DNA of 64,000 bases from Flectobacillus sp. BAB-3569. GTDB taxonomy: Bacteria; Bacteroidota; Bacteroidia; Cytophagales; Spirosomataceae. This document shows positions 28,420 through 36,545 of the stretch, piece by piece. Position numbers and translations under genes: made by a program. The stretch is taken from contig NZ_NJFZ01000010.1 in the NCBI RefSeq assembly GCF_002270355.1, positions 7 through 64,006 on the forward strand, written 5' to 3'. The first letter of the stretch is position 1, and every line of letters begins with the position of its first letter. The notes under the pieces were generated by a model. It searched no databases, had not been told where the DNA came from, and was given only the letters and a program-made list of their open reading frames with translations.

Positions 28420-31152
28420 ATGGATTTATTTGCTAAAAAATTAAATATATTGATAGTTGAGGATGATGATGAAGAATACAACCTTTTGCTGGATTGTATT
28501 CAAAATGCTTGTATCCTTACCGAGCATATTCTACATGCTAAAAATATCGCCCAAACAAAGGAATATTTGCTTGGCGAAATTAGGTTTGATCTAGTTTTTA
28601 TGGATTTAAACATACAAAATCATCAACAAGCAGATTTTTTGTTTCAAATAATGGACTGGGCAGATCATAAATTGCCTATTGTAGCACTTTGTGAGGTGGC
28701 GTCTCCTGAAACTACTCTGTTGGCGCTCATCAATGGCGCCAAACACTATCTTATTAAAGGGGATTATGATGAACTGGCGGTTGAGAAGGTAATAAAAGAC
28801 TGTTTTTCAATCGTAGACTCTTCAGGGGGATATTTTGAGAATCGAGAGTTTTTAGGCGATGGTATTGCACTTGGTGCAGTTTGGGATATTGATTTGATTC
28901 AACATCAAGTGAAGCGCTCTGGTAAACAGTTTTATGAATCGCTAGGGTACAGGGACGATGAATATAATCAGGAGTTTGATTTTTGGGAAGCAAGATTATA
29001 TCCAGATGACTATCAAAGAGTTATAAATACGATTCAAAAATCTCTGGCCGATAATACCAAACGTTATTGGGAGGTTGAATATCGATTTCAAAAAGCCGAT
29101 GGCTCATTTATATGGGTAAATGAGCGTGGATATATATTAAATGATGCCTTAGGAAGGCCTTTACGCATCATTGGTGCGATTATTGATATAAATGACAGGA
29201 AGGAAAAGGAGGGGCAAATCCAATTCCTTGATCATCAACTAGGTGCGTATTTTTTCCATAATCCCTATCCTATGTGGATTTATGACAATGATAGTTATGC
29301 ATTTTTGGAGGTGAATACTGCCGCTATACAGAAGTATGGCTATACGCGTGATGAGTTTCTCCAAATGACCCTCAGGGATATTCGACCAGCACAAGATTTG
29401 GTGCAACTCAGAAATCTTCCCAAAGATATTGTGTCATCAAATCCTGTTAGACACTGGCAGGTGAGACATCAAAAAAAGAATGGCGAAATTATAGATGTTG
29501 AAGTTACTGCAACGGATATTCAATTGGATAATGTGATGGCAACCAAAGTGATGGTCATTGATATTACAGAGCAATTAAGAGCTCGCAATGAACGCACTTT
29601 TGTGTTAGAAGTAGTAGAAAAACTTCGTCAAGAAGCTCATTTGTTAGATGGGCTCAATGCCATTCTCAAATACGTCAGAGAGTATATTCAGTGGCAATAT
29701 GGTGAAATTTGGCTCACTGATTCTTCGTGTGATAATATCAAAATGATAACTCACGATTTTGATACCAATTCCCCTGTTGATTTTCAGGCTTTTGCTACTC
29801 CTGTTTCATTTACTTCTATTCCTATCGAACAAACGGTGTTTAGACGAAAATCTAAACATCAAAAAACGTATTGGATTGAAGACTTGGCTACAGAGGAGCT
29901 TTTCATGCGTAGGCAATTAGCTCAGGAACTTGGATTACGTTCAGCATTTTCGGTGCCTATTAGTTATAAAGATAATTATGTGGCATGGGTGGTTTTCTTT
30001 ACTGATAAATTTAGTCGTAAAGATGCTGCCTTAATAAATTTAGTCGAAAGTATATGCCGTCAGTTGGGTTATGAAATCCGAAGACGCAACTCGGAAGAGC
30101 AACTTCAATATATCTTCAAGTTTAGTAGAGATTTGATGGGAATGGCCAACAAGCGTGGGTTTATGACGCAGGTCAACAATGGTTTTAAAAAGGTATTAGG
30201 TTATGATGAGCATACCCTGACAACCAAGCCTATTCAGCGTTTTATTTATCAAGAGGATTGGCCGATTTTACATACTGCTTTAGAGGAGTTACGTAATGGC
30301 AGTGTTAGTGCGCCATTTGAGTTACGCTGTTTGGCCGCAGATAATAGTATTAAGTGGATTAATTGTACTGTAACTCAGATTCCGACTGAAGATTTAGTTT
30401 TTATTTCAGGTAGAGACATCACACGTAGGAAAAAAAGCGAGGATGAACGTGAAATGCTGATTAAAGAGTTGAGGGAAAGTAACAAGGACTTAAAACAGTT
30501 TTCCTATATTACATCGCACAACTTACGGGCACCGTTGTCCAACCTTTTGGCGATTTTAGATTTAATAAATCCTAATAATATAAAGGATGAAATGACTTTG
30601 TTTTTATTAGAAAAATTTAAAGAGTCTACTCATGCCTTAAATCATACGGTAAATGATTTACTGGACATATTAGTTATCAAAAATAATGTTAATATTGAGC
30701 AAGAATTGCTAGACTTAGAAAATGAGCTACATAAATCTTTTGAAAGATTGGCTTATTTACGTCAAGACAAGGAAGTGACTATCTCGATGGATTTTTCGGG
30801 GGGAAAGGAAATCAATTTTAATACCACCTATCTCGAATCCATTTATCAAAATTTGATTACCAACGCGTTCAAATACCAGTCGCCTGAACGTAATCTTGAG
30901 CTGAAAATCTTTACAAAAGAAACCAAAGGTTTTTTACAACTCTATTTTTCTGACAATGGATTAGGTATCAATTTGCAGCGCCACGGGGACAAAATATTTG
31001 GTTTGTATCAACGCTTTCATCATCATCCTGATAGTAAAGGCTTAGGTCTTTATATCATTAACTCACAAGTAAGAGCACTGGGTGGTATGATAGACGTACA
31101 AAGCGAAGAGGGAGTTGGAACTACGTTTATTGTTTCATTCAAGAAAAATTAA
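28420..31152 (+). CDS. Hybrid sensor histidine kinase (REC-PAS-PAS-GAF-PAS-HisKA-HATPase)
   Basis: 910 residues, no membrane helix, so cytoplasmic. Order: receiver domain (1-125) with acidic cluster EDDDEE and phospho-acceptor Asp62 in FMDLN; PAS with PAC (about 145-260, 'RYWEVEYRFQKADGSFIWVN'); PAS (270-385); GAF (400-560); PAS (565-680); HisKA with H700 in 'FSYITSHNLRAPLSNLL'; HATPase with N-box 'NLITNAFKYQSPER', 'DNGLGINLQRHGDKIFGLYQ' and 'KGLGLYIINSQV'. The ligand is unknown. The N-terminal receiver suggests input from another kinase. The receiver-only protein downstream is a plausible phosphate target. Confidence 0.93.
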   Translation: MDLFAKKLNILIVEDDDEEYNLLLDCIQNACILTEHILHAKNIAQTKEYLLGEIRFDLVFMDLNIQNHQQADFLFQIMDWADHKLPIVALCEVASPETTLLALINGAKHYLIKGDYDELAVEKVIKDCFSIVDSSGGYFENREFLGDGIALGAVWDIDLIQHQVKRSGKQFYESLGYRDDEYNQEFDFWEARLYPDDYQRVINTIQKSLADNTKRYWEVEYRFQKADGSFIWVNERGYILNDALGRPLRIIGAIIDINDRKEKEGQIQFLDHQLGAYFFHNPYPMWIYDNDSYAFLEVNTAAIQKYGYTRDEFLQMTLRDIRPAQDLVQLRNLPKDIVSSNPVRHWQVRHQKKNGEIIDVEVTATDIQLDNVMATKVMVIDITEQLRARNERTFVLEVVEKLRQEAHLLDGLNAILKYVREYIQWQYGEIWLTDSSCDNIKMITHDFDTNSPVDFQAFATPVSFTSIPIEQTVFRRKSKHQKTYWIEDLATEELFMRRQLAQELGLRSAFSVPISYKDNYVAWVVFFTDKFSRKDAALINLVESICRQLGYEIRRRNSEEQLQYIFKFSRDLMGMANKRGFMTQVNNGFKKVLGYDEHTLTTKPIQRFIYQEDWPILHTALEELRNGSVSAPFELRCLAADNSIKWINCTVTQIPTEDLVFISGRDITRRKKSEDEREMLIKELRESNKDLKQFSYITSHNLRAPLSNLLAILDLINPNNIKDEMTLFLLEKFKESTHALNHTVNDLLDILVIKNNVNIEQELLDLENELHKSFERLAYLRQDKEVTISMDFSGGKEINFNTTYLESIYQNLITNAFKYQSPERNLELKIFTKETKGFLQLYFSDNGLGINLQRHGDKIFGLYQRFHHHPDSKGLGLYIINSQVRALGGMIDVQSEEGVGTTFIVSFKKN

Positions 31153-31491
31153 TTGATATTGAGATTATTCAAATCAATCTCATCCTGATAATAGATTGAT
31201 TTAATAAAGTAATGGAAATCGCTGTGTTATAGAGGCGATTTTGAGATAAATAAAAATCTGGTTTATACACTAAAATCCTTCGCTCGTACGATTTTGTGTG
31301 AAAGTCTAAAATAGTATTAGTTAATTAGTAATTCAGAATATGAGTTAGGCATTATGGATGTAGATGAAACAGCCGCTTTTAAAATAGGAAAGTATGAATA
31401 AAATACCTTATTGTTGGTGCTGACTATTGCTGTGAAACCTTTCTTTTTATCCTAATTTGAGTATTTGAGGTTCGTAAATTTATAATTTAAA
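31153..31491. other. Intergenic region between sensor kinase and receiver gene
   Basis: 339 bases. AAATCGC at 31216-31222 and GCGATTT at 31235-31241 form a short hairpin with four Ts, a weak candidate terminator for the kinase gene. TAATTTG at 31453-31459 could be a degenerate promoter box for the receiver gene. A 15-codon frame at 31354-31401 is too short to call. Confidence 0.35.
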
Positions 31492-31899
31492 ATGATGATT
31501 GAAAGTGTACTCGTTGTAGATGACGATTTGATAGCACTCTCACTTTGTGAGTTTGCCATCAAGAATAGTGGCTTTTCGAAGAAGGTTCAGACGGTAAAGA
31601 ATGGTAGAGAAGCCCTAGACATATTTTTTGCCCTAGAAGATGGTACATCTCCAGATGGAATCGTTCCTACACTGATTTTTTTGGATTTGAATATGCCAGT
31701 AATGGACGGATGGGACTTTTTGAAAGCATACCTTCAGAAATTTGCTGCTCAGTATCCAGAAACAAAAGTGTGTATTCTTTCTTCGACTATCGACCCAGAA
31801 GACTTTGTAAAGGCTGGGAAATATAAGATTGTACTTGAGTTTATAAGCAAGCCTCTTACTATGGAGATTTTGAATGAACTCAAAAAAGCAGCCAATTGA
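31492..31899 (+). CDS. Receiver-only response regulator
   Basis: 135 residues forming one receiver domain: acidic pocket 'VLVVDDDLIAL', phospho-acceptor Asp65 in 'FLDLNMPVMDGWDFL', Thr/Ser switch in 'ILSSTIDPED', conserved Lys in 'EFISKPLTMEIL'. No output domain, so it probably relays phosphate or acts by protein contact, like CheY or Rcp1. Closely related to the minus-strand receiver at 33535 (shared LDLNMPVM-GWDFL and FISKPLT blocks). The nearest likely kinase is the hybrid protein upstream. Confidence 0.92.
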   Translation: MMIESVLVVDDDLIALSLCEFAIKNSGFSKKVQTVKNGREALDIFFALEDGTSPDGIVPTLIFLDLNMPVMDGWDFLKAYLQKFAAQYPETKVCILSSTIDPEDFVKAGKYKIVLEFISKPLTMEILNELKKAAN

Positions 31900-32147
31900 A
31901 GAAATACTTTAATTAAGTTTGCCCGCAATAGGCATTGGGCTTTATGCTATACTCAAAAAGAATCAAAGTTTCTTGCGAAATTATTAATGCATTTATGCCT
32001 AGTGCCTATGGCTTTTATCAAAAGCGTACTAATACAATTTTATTTTACATTGTCTTTAATGGAGTACTACATCAGATGTTAGATTTATGACTTGAAATTT
32101 TCTTTTTCTTGGAAATCTTGAATCATAAATTCGCCTTCTGAAGTATT

Positions 32148-33161
32148 TTACTCAATAGGAATACACAAAGTCGCTATTACCATACCTTCTTGTTCGCTGA
32201 AAAGCAATTGAGCTTTTCCCTGATACATGTGATTGAGTCTTCTTTCGAGGTTTTTAAGGCTTGTTCCATAAAAATTATCCTTCTTTTCTAGAACTCCTGT
32301 ATTTCTGACTATAATATACAAGTGGGTTTCTTCGCTACGAGTGTGAATAAAAAGCTCACCACCCTTTCTCAACTTACTTACGCCATGCTTAATGGCATTC
32401 TCCACTAGTAAGTATAACGACATGGAAGGAATACGAAAATTTAAGGATTGATTTTCAAGCTTGAAATGATAGGTAAGTCTTTTATCAAATCTAATTTTTT
32501 CTAAATCAAGATATTGTTGCATCATCAATAGCTCATCCATGAGTTGAATCATTGGCGTTTCGCTAATAGTCAAGGATTTTCGTAGAATATCCGATAATTG
32601 AATGATGGATTTCTGAGCTAAAGGAGGATCAATTCTTACTAAAGCTTTGATAGAATTTAGCGAATTGAATAAAAAATGAGGATTTAGTTGGCTTTTCAAA
32701 CTATCAAGCTCTGTGCTACGAATCAAATTTTGAACTGTTGCTTCAGTACGTAGGTCAACATAAAATTGTTTGACTGTGCGAATTGAAAAGTATAAAGAGA
32801 GCCATATTCCAGTACCCAATAGACCTATCACAGAGGATTGAGTCCAGGTGATGCTATTGAAAGTTGGTGCAACGAGAGCTAAACACTCTTTATAGGCAAG
32901 GGAAAACAGTAACGAAGAGACAATCAGAAAGCCAAAGCCGTATTTGATGTTGCGATTGAGTAGGTGCAAGCTAAATTGAAATTTGGCAAGAATACCATGT
33001 AAGGCATAGCCAATAGCATGGCCAATGATATTAAAAGGTATGAGTAGCACTATCCATTCCCAAACCGATGGTGACGATTGGAGGATAGCCAAGAGCATAC
33101 ATATACTAAAACCTAGCCACCCAAAAATTTGAGCGGACCAGTAAAGGCGGTTCATTTTCAT
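32148..33161 (-). CDS. LytS-type sensor histidine kinase
   Basis: 337 residues. The N-terminal third has four membrane helices (such as 'GWLGFSICMLLAILQSSP', 'IKYGFGFLIVSSLLFSLAY', 'TQSSVIGLLGTGIWLSLYFS'). The phospho-acceptor block is 'LKSQLNPHFLFNSLNSIKAL', the hallmark of the LytS/His_kinase family, and the ATP-binding N-box is 'MSLYLLVENAIKHGVSKL'. Such kinases usually pair with an adjacent LytTR response regulator, but none is beside it: neighbours are receiver-only proteins, and a receiver-less LytTR protein lies at 25.7 kb. Start at 33161 or two codons later (MNRLYWSAQIFGW). Confidence 0.92.
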   Translation of the reverse strand: MKMNRLYWSAQIFGWLGFSICMLLAILQSSPSVWEWIVLLIPFNIIGHAIGYALHGILAKFQFSLHLLNRNIKYGFGFLIVSSLLFSLAYKECLALVAPTFNSITWTQSSVIGLLGTGIWLSLYFSIRTVKQFYVDLRTEATVQNLIRSTELDSLKSQLNPHFLFNSLNSIKALVRIDPPLAQKSIIQLSDILRKSLTISETPMIQLMDELLMMQQYLDLEKIRFDKRLTYHFKLENQSLNFRIPSMSLYLLVENAIKHGVSKLRKGGELFIHTRSEETHLYIIVRNTGVLEKKDNFYGTSLKNLERRLNHMYQGKAQLLFSEQEGMVIATLCIPIE

Positions 33162-33534
33162 CGAATCAATGAGTTGTAACTAAGAGCGTTTCTTAATGGG
33201 TTTGATAAAATGCGGTATCAGTTCACCAGAAACTGGTCTGTAGAATTGTTTCTACAACCTATAATAAATGGTATAAATCAACTCTATATCTGTAAAAAAA
33301 AGTTGATTTTGTTGATTAGAGATAAAAAAAAACGAGTGAAATGTTTGAATTACATTGCACTCGGTTACAAAAATAGAATAACTATTGAAATATCCGAATT
33401 CTTCAGGAAGGAAATAAAATCAAAAAAAACCTTTAAAATAATTCTGATTATAAGAATTTCAATACCTTGAGCTAGTTAACAATCTGTTTTCTAGTGAAGT
33501 ATTGTCACAATTTAAGGGTTTTGTTTTGTAACAT
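33162..33534. other. Intergenic region, nothing supported
   Basis: 373 very AT-rich bases between two minus-strand genes. An 86-codon plus-strand frame here is lysine/isoleucine-rich and looks like chance in AT-rich DNA. No convincing promoter box or terminator was found. Confidence 0.35.
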
Positions 33535-33963
33535 TTAAGAAAAGTGAGGTACTAATGCTGAGTGTTGTTTGATCTCCTTAATTACCTTCAAGGTAAGAGG
33601 CTTGCTGATAAACTCGATAATGATGTCGTAATTACTCGCTCTCTGAATATCTCTAGGGTCGATACTCGATGATAGAACGATGATGCGAGTATCTGGAAAA
33701 AGTTTATTGAATCCTTTACGGATAAACTCATCAAGAAAATCCCAACCGTTCATAACTGGCATATTCAAATCTAAGAAAATGACTGCAGGTACATCTGTGT
33801 TCGAATTGTTAGAGTCGTCTACAATATCGTTGAAATAATCAATTGCCTCCTGCCCATTTTGTGCTTTATCTACCTCTTCGGCAAAGGTAAAGCGTTTTAT
33901 GACCATATCACAAAGTGATAAAGTGACAGAGTCATCGTCTACAAGTAAAACTTTCTTCAACAT
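33535..33963 (-). CDS. Receiver-only response regulator
   Basis: 142 residues from the ATG at 33963 (MLKKVLLVDDDSVTLSLCDM); 18 further codons are open upstream, but a promoter-like TAATTTTG (minus strand, 34015-34022) overlaps them, favouring the short form. One receiver domain: DDD acidic pocket, phospho-acceptor in 'FLDLNMPVMNGWDFL', switch region 'VLSSSIDPRD', Lys in 'EFISKPLTLKVI'. It is a clear paralogue of the receiver at 31492 in opposite orientation across the LytS-type kinase. No output domain, so a phosphorelay or protein-interaction role is inferred. Confidence 0.9.
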   Translation of the reverse strand: MLKKVLLVDDDSVTLSLCDMVIKRFTFAEEVDKAQNGQEAIDYFNDIVDDSNNSNTDVPAVIFLDLNMPVMNGWDFLDEFIRKGFNKLFPDTRIIVLSSSIDPRDIQRASNYDIIIEFISKPLTLKVIKEIKQHSALVPHFS

Positions 33964-34358
33964 GTTGGTAATCATAATTTGACAGTGGTATATGAGGCAG
34001 AAGCGCTCTTGTAACAAAATTAAAAGGTGTTAGCAATCACATTGTGCCTAATATACGAAGATTTTTGTTGGGCGGATTTTCGTAAGAAACTTAATATCAA
34101 TGATTTTATGGGTATGGTTTAAAACCACATAAAGATATTAATTATTTACAATAAACCAGAAAAATTTTAGTGGTTATATTTAGATTGTTTTGCTAACTGA
34201 GTAAATGGTAATACTAAAACCTTGCCAAAGTGTTAATGCAATATAATTTTTCGTGAATTGGGCAATAATGAGGGTTGGCTGACAAGAAATACTCAATTTC
34301 ATGCCCAAAATTGCGGTTGAGATTTTTGTAAACCCTTATCAGCCATTTGTCCCAATTT
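33964..34358. other. Intergenic region upstream of receiver gene
   Basis: 395 AT-rich bases. CAAAATTA at 34015-34022 reads TAATTTTG on the minus strand, a candidate -7 box for the receiver gene about 50 bases away, with no matching -33 element. No gene or strong terminator is visible. Confidence 0.35.
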
Positions 34359-35201
34359 TTATTTAAGTTCAGTCAACGGAAATGTCTGTTCAATTTTAAA
34401 TCCTTTTTCGGTCGAAATTACCGTTGCGCAGTCATGATTGGGATCATGGTCAAAAAAGAGTACCCAGTTTTCTTCAACGGCCTTAGAAAGAATATTAGCT
34501 TTTTCTTCCATCGTTTGAAGTGGTCGTACATCGTAACCCATCACATAAGGCACAGGAATATGCCCTGCCGAAGGAATAGTATCTGCTACAAATAATAATG
34601 TTTTTCCTTGATATTGTATTTTGGGCATTATCATTTTCTCTGTATGACCATCTGCCAATAAAAACTCAATATTCTCAAAGGAGGCTTGGTCTTTATCAAT
34701 GCAATATAGTTGCCCTGCCTCGTGTAGCGGTAAAATGTTTTCTTTAAAAAATGTTGCCTTTTCACGCATATTGGGATTCAATGCCCAGTCTAAGTGCTTA
34801 GAATGTGTCCAATATTTAGCATTTGAAAATGTACTTTCGAAATGAGTGCGACTATTATTCCATTGGACTGCGCCACCACAGTGGTCAAAATGTAAATGAC
34901 TGAGTATTACATCTGTTATGTCATTTTCCGAAAAACCAGCCTTACGAATTGAACTGATTAAGTCAGCATCACCATGTCTATAATAATACGATTGCCACTT
35001 GGCATCTTGTTTGTCGCCCATGCCTGTGTCCACCAAGATAAGTTGATTGCCTTGTTCGATTAGCAGGCAGCGCATTTTCCATGTGCAAAGATTGTTTTCG
35101 TCGGCAGGAGACCATTTATTCCAGAAAGTTTTTGGAACTACTCCAAACATCGCTCCTCCATCTAATTTGAAGTTGCCAGCATCAATGCTATAAAGATTCA
35201 T
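34359..35201 (-). CDS. MBL-fold metallo-hydrolase
   Basis: 280 residues with the metallo-beta-lactamase fold metal-binding motif HLHFDHCGG in 'VILSHLHFDHCGGAVQW', a second ligand region 'LLADGHTEKMIMPKI', 'LLFVADTIPSAGHIPVPYVM' and a C-terminal 'FFDHDPNHDCA'. The arrangement (an H-x-H-x-D-H block after 'LVDTGMGDKQ') resembles quorum-quenching lactonases and related hydrolases, but substrate cannot be assigned. No signal peptide, so cytoplasmic. It is divergent from the patatin gene, sharing a 218-base intergenic region that contains a degenerate heptad array. Confidence 0.88.
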   Translation of the reverse strand: MNLYSIDAGNFKLDGGAMFGVVPKTFWNKWSPADENNLCTWKMRCLLIEQGNQLILVDTGMGDKQDAKWQSYYYRHGDADLISSIRKAGFSENDITDVILSHLHFDHCGGAVQWNNSRTHFESTFSNAKYWTHSKHLDWALNPNMREKATFFKENILPLHEAGQLYCIDKDQASFENIEFLLADGHTEKMIMPKIQYQGKTLLFVADTIPSAGHIPVPYVMGYDVRPLQTMEEKANILSKAVEENWVLFFDHDPNHDCATVISTEKGFKIEQTFPLTELK

Positions 35202-35272
35202 AGTTGTTCTTGTGTTTTGTCTTGTTAAACATTTGCAAGATAAGGGAAGTTGAGTAAATTATGTATGTGATT

Positions 35273-35342
35273 GGGAAAAAGGGAACAGGGTATAGGGGTG
35301 AGGGGATAGTGAAAAAGGAGATAGGTATAGGGAAGAAGGGGG
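35273..35342. repeat. Degenerate heptanucleotide array, AGGGnnn pattern
   Basis: Ten consecutive 7-base units with no phase break: GGGAAAA, AGGGAAC, AGGGTAT, AGGGGTG, AGGGGAT, AGTGAAA, AAGGAGA, TAGGTAT, AGGGAAG, AAGGGGG. Positions 1-4 of the unit are near-constant (AGGG) while 5-7 vary. It ends about 78 bases upstream of the patatin ATG. A looser A/C-rich 7-base rhythm follows (CACAAAT, AACAGAT, AACAAAT near 35367). Open frames running through it on both strands are by-products of the period. Confidence 0.85.
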
Positions 35343-35419
35343 ACGTGGAAATGAAATTTACAAATACACAAATAACAGATAACAAATACACAACTAACGG
35401 AGATACAGATAACGTCTAT

Positions 35420-36175
35420 ATGAAAAAAATTGGATTAGTATTATCAGGAGGAGGAGCTAGGGGAGTTGCACATTTGGGTGTACTCAAAGCGCTGGTTGAG
35501 CAAAAAGTATCTATTGATTATGTTTCTGGGTGTAGTGCAGGCTCTATTGCTGGAGTCATGTTTGCTGCAGGGTATTCACCTGATCATATATTTGAAATAG
35601 TGGTTTCTACTAATACCCTCAAAGCCTTTCGACCAGCATTTAGTCGTTTGGGTCTATTACGTATGCAAAAAGCGGAGGAAATTTATTTAAAATACTTGCC
35701 ACATAATTCCTTCGAAAATCTCAAACTTCCTTTGTTTGTAAACGCCACCGATATTACGCAAGGCGAAAGTGTCTTTTATTCTTCAGGTGAACTCATCAAG
35801 CCTGTTTTGGCATCTTGCAGTATTCCTGGTTTATTTGAGCCTGTATCTTTTGAGGGACGTGTTCTTGTGGATGGGGGGGTATTGAATAATATGCCAATTG
35901 AGCCGCTTCAGCCGCTTTGCGATTTTATTATTGGAAGTCACTGTAATCCTTTTGGTAAGAACCCTAATCTCAAATCAATACCGAGTGTATTACAAAAGAG
36001 TCTTTATCTGGCTATTAATAATAACTCTAAGCCTCGCCTCGCACAGTGCAATTTATTGATAGAGCCGCCAGCTTTGGTAAATTTTGAACCACAAGATGTG
36101 AGAAAAGCAAAGGATATTTTTAAAGTAGGTTATGATTTTTCCAAAAATATAGATTTTAATTCTCTGATTCAATAA
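35420..36175 (+). CDS. Patatin-like phospholipase (RssA/NTE type)
   Basis: 251 residues from the ATG at 35420. Patatin signatures: oxyanion loop 'LVLSGGGARGVAHLGVLKAL', nucleophile elbow G-x-S-x-G in 'SGCSAGSIAGVMF', and catalytic Asp in 'VLVDGGVLNNMPIEPL'. The Ser/Asp dyad is complete, so lipid acyl-hydrolase activity is predicted, in the cytoplasm or at the inner membrane. The frame is open for 53 more codons upstream to 35261, but that stretch is the heptad array and its flank and carries no protein-like pattern; the family normally starts as MKKIGLVLSGGG. Confidence 0.9.
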   Translation: MKKIGLVLSGGGARGVAHLGVLKALVEQKVSIDYVSGCSAGSIAGVMFAAGYSPDHIFEIVVSTNTLKAFRPAFSRLGLLRMQKAEEIYLKYLPHNSFENLKLPLFVNATDITQGESVFYSSGELIKPVLASCSIPGLFEPVSFEGRVLVDGGVLNNMPIEPLQPLCDFIIGSHCNPFGKNPNLKSIPSVLQKSLYLAINNNSKPRLAQCNLLIEPPALVNFEPQDVRKAKDIFKVGYDFSKNIDFNSLIQ

Positions 36176-36545
36176 TTGTAGCTTCTTGGAAAAGTTCAAT
36201 TCTTTAATAGAATTGGTATGCCGTAAGATTTGTGGAGAGGACCTTTTTTCGTATTTATGAAAAATGACGCTTTCTTCTCATTTGTAATGCGATAAAATAA
36301 AGGTTTGTGTAGATAAAAATACCTAATTTGTAGATAATATATTGCCGATTTTGATAATTACAAATTATGAGTATCCTTGTTTATACCTAATAAAATACTG
36401 TGAAATGTTATATTTTCAATAAAAATGACTTTTTTTTCATTAATAATTAATAAAAAATTTTGTTAGATAAGTTGGGGTGTTATAGAAAAATTACTAATTT
36501 GAGACCGCAATACAAATTTTTAACCTTTACTAAATACTACAATTT
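36176..36545. other. Intergenic region upstream of first SusC
   Basis: 370 AT-rich bases. It should contain the promoter of the SusC/SusD operon, see 36472-36501. No terminator for the patatin gene, no sigma/anti-sigma regulator gene and no repeat was seen. Confidence 0.4.
36472..36501 (+). promoter_or_regulatory. Candidate promoter of first SusC operon
   Basis: TTGG at 36472-36475, a 19-base spacer and TAATTTG at 36495-36501 form a degenerate version of the Bacteroidota promoter (one base short in the -7 box), 45 bases before the SusC ATG. A similar TAATTTG box occurs in the same place before the second SusC (42467-42473), which adds some weight. Confidence 0.4.

Noticed and set aside
31354-31401. 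15-codon frame between the sensor kinase and the receiver gene
   Set aside because: Too short, with no support from promoter or terminator position.
33210-33470. 86-codon plus-strand frame between two minus-strand genes
   Set aside because: Low-complexity Lys/Ile-rich translation expected from AT-rich DNA, no promoter, no family pattern.
35261-35419. N-terminal extension of the patatin protein by 53 residues
   Set aside because: The extension only translates the heptad array and flank; the patatin family starts at the ATG at 35420.
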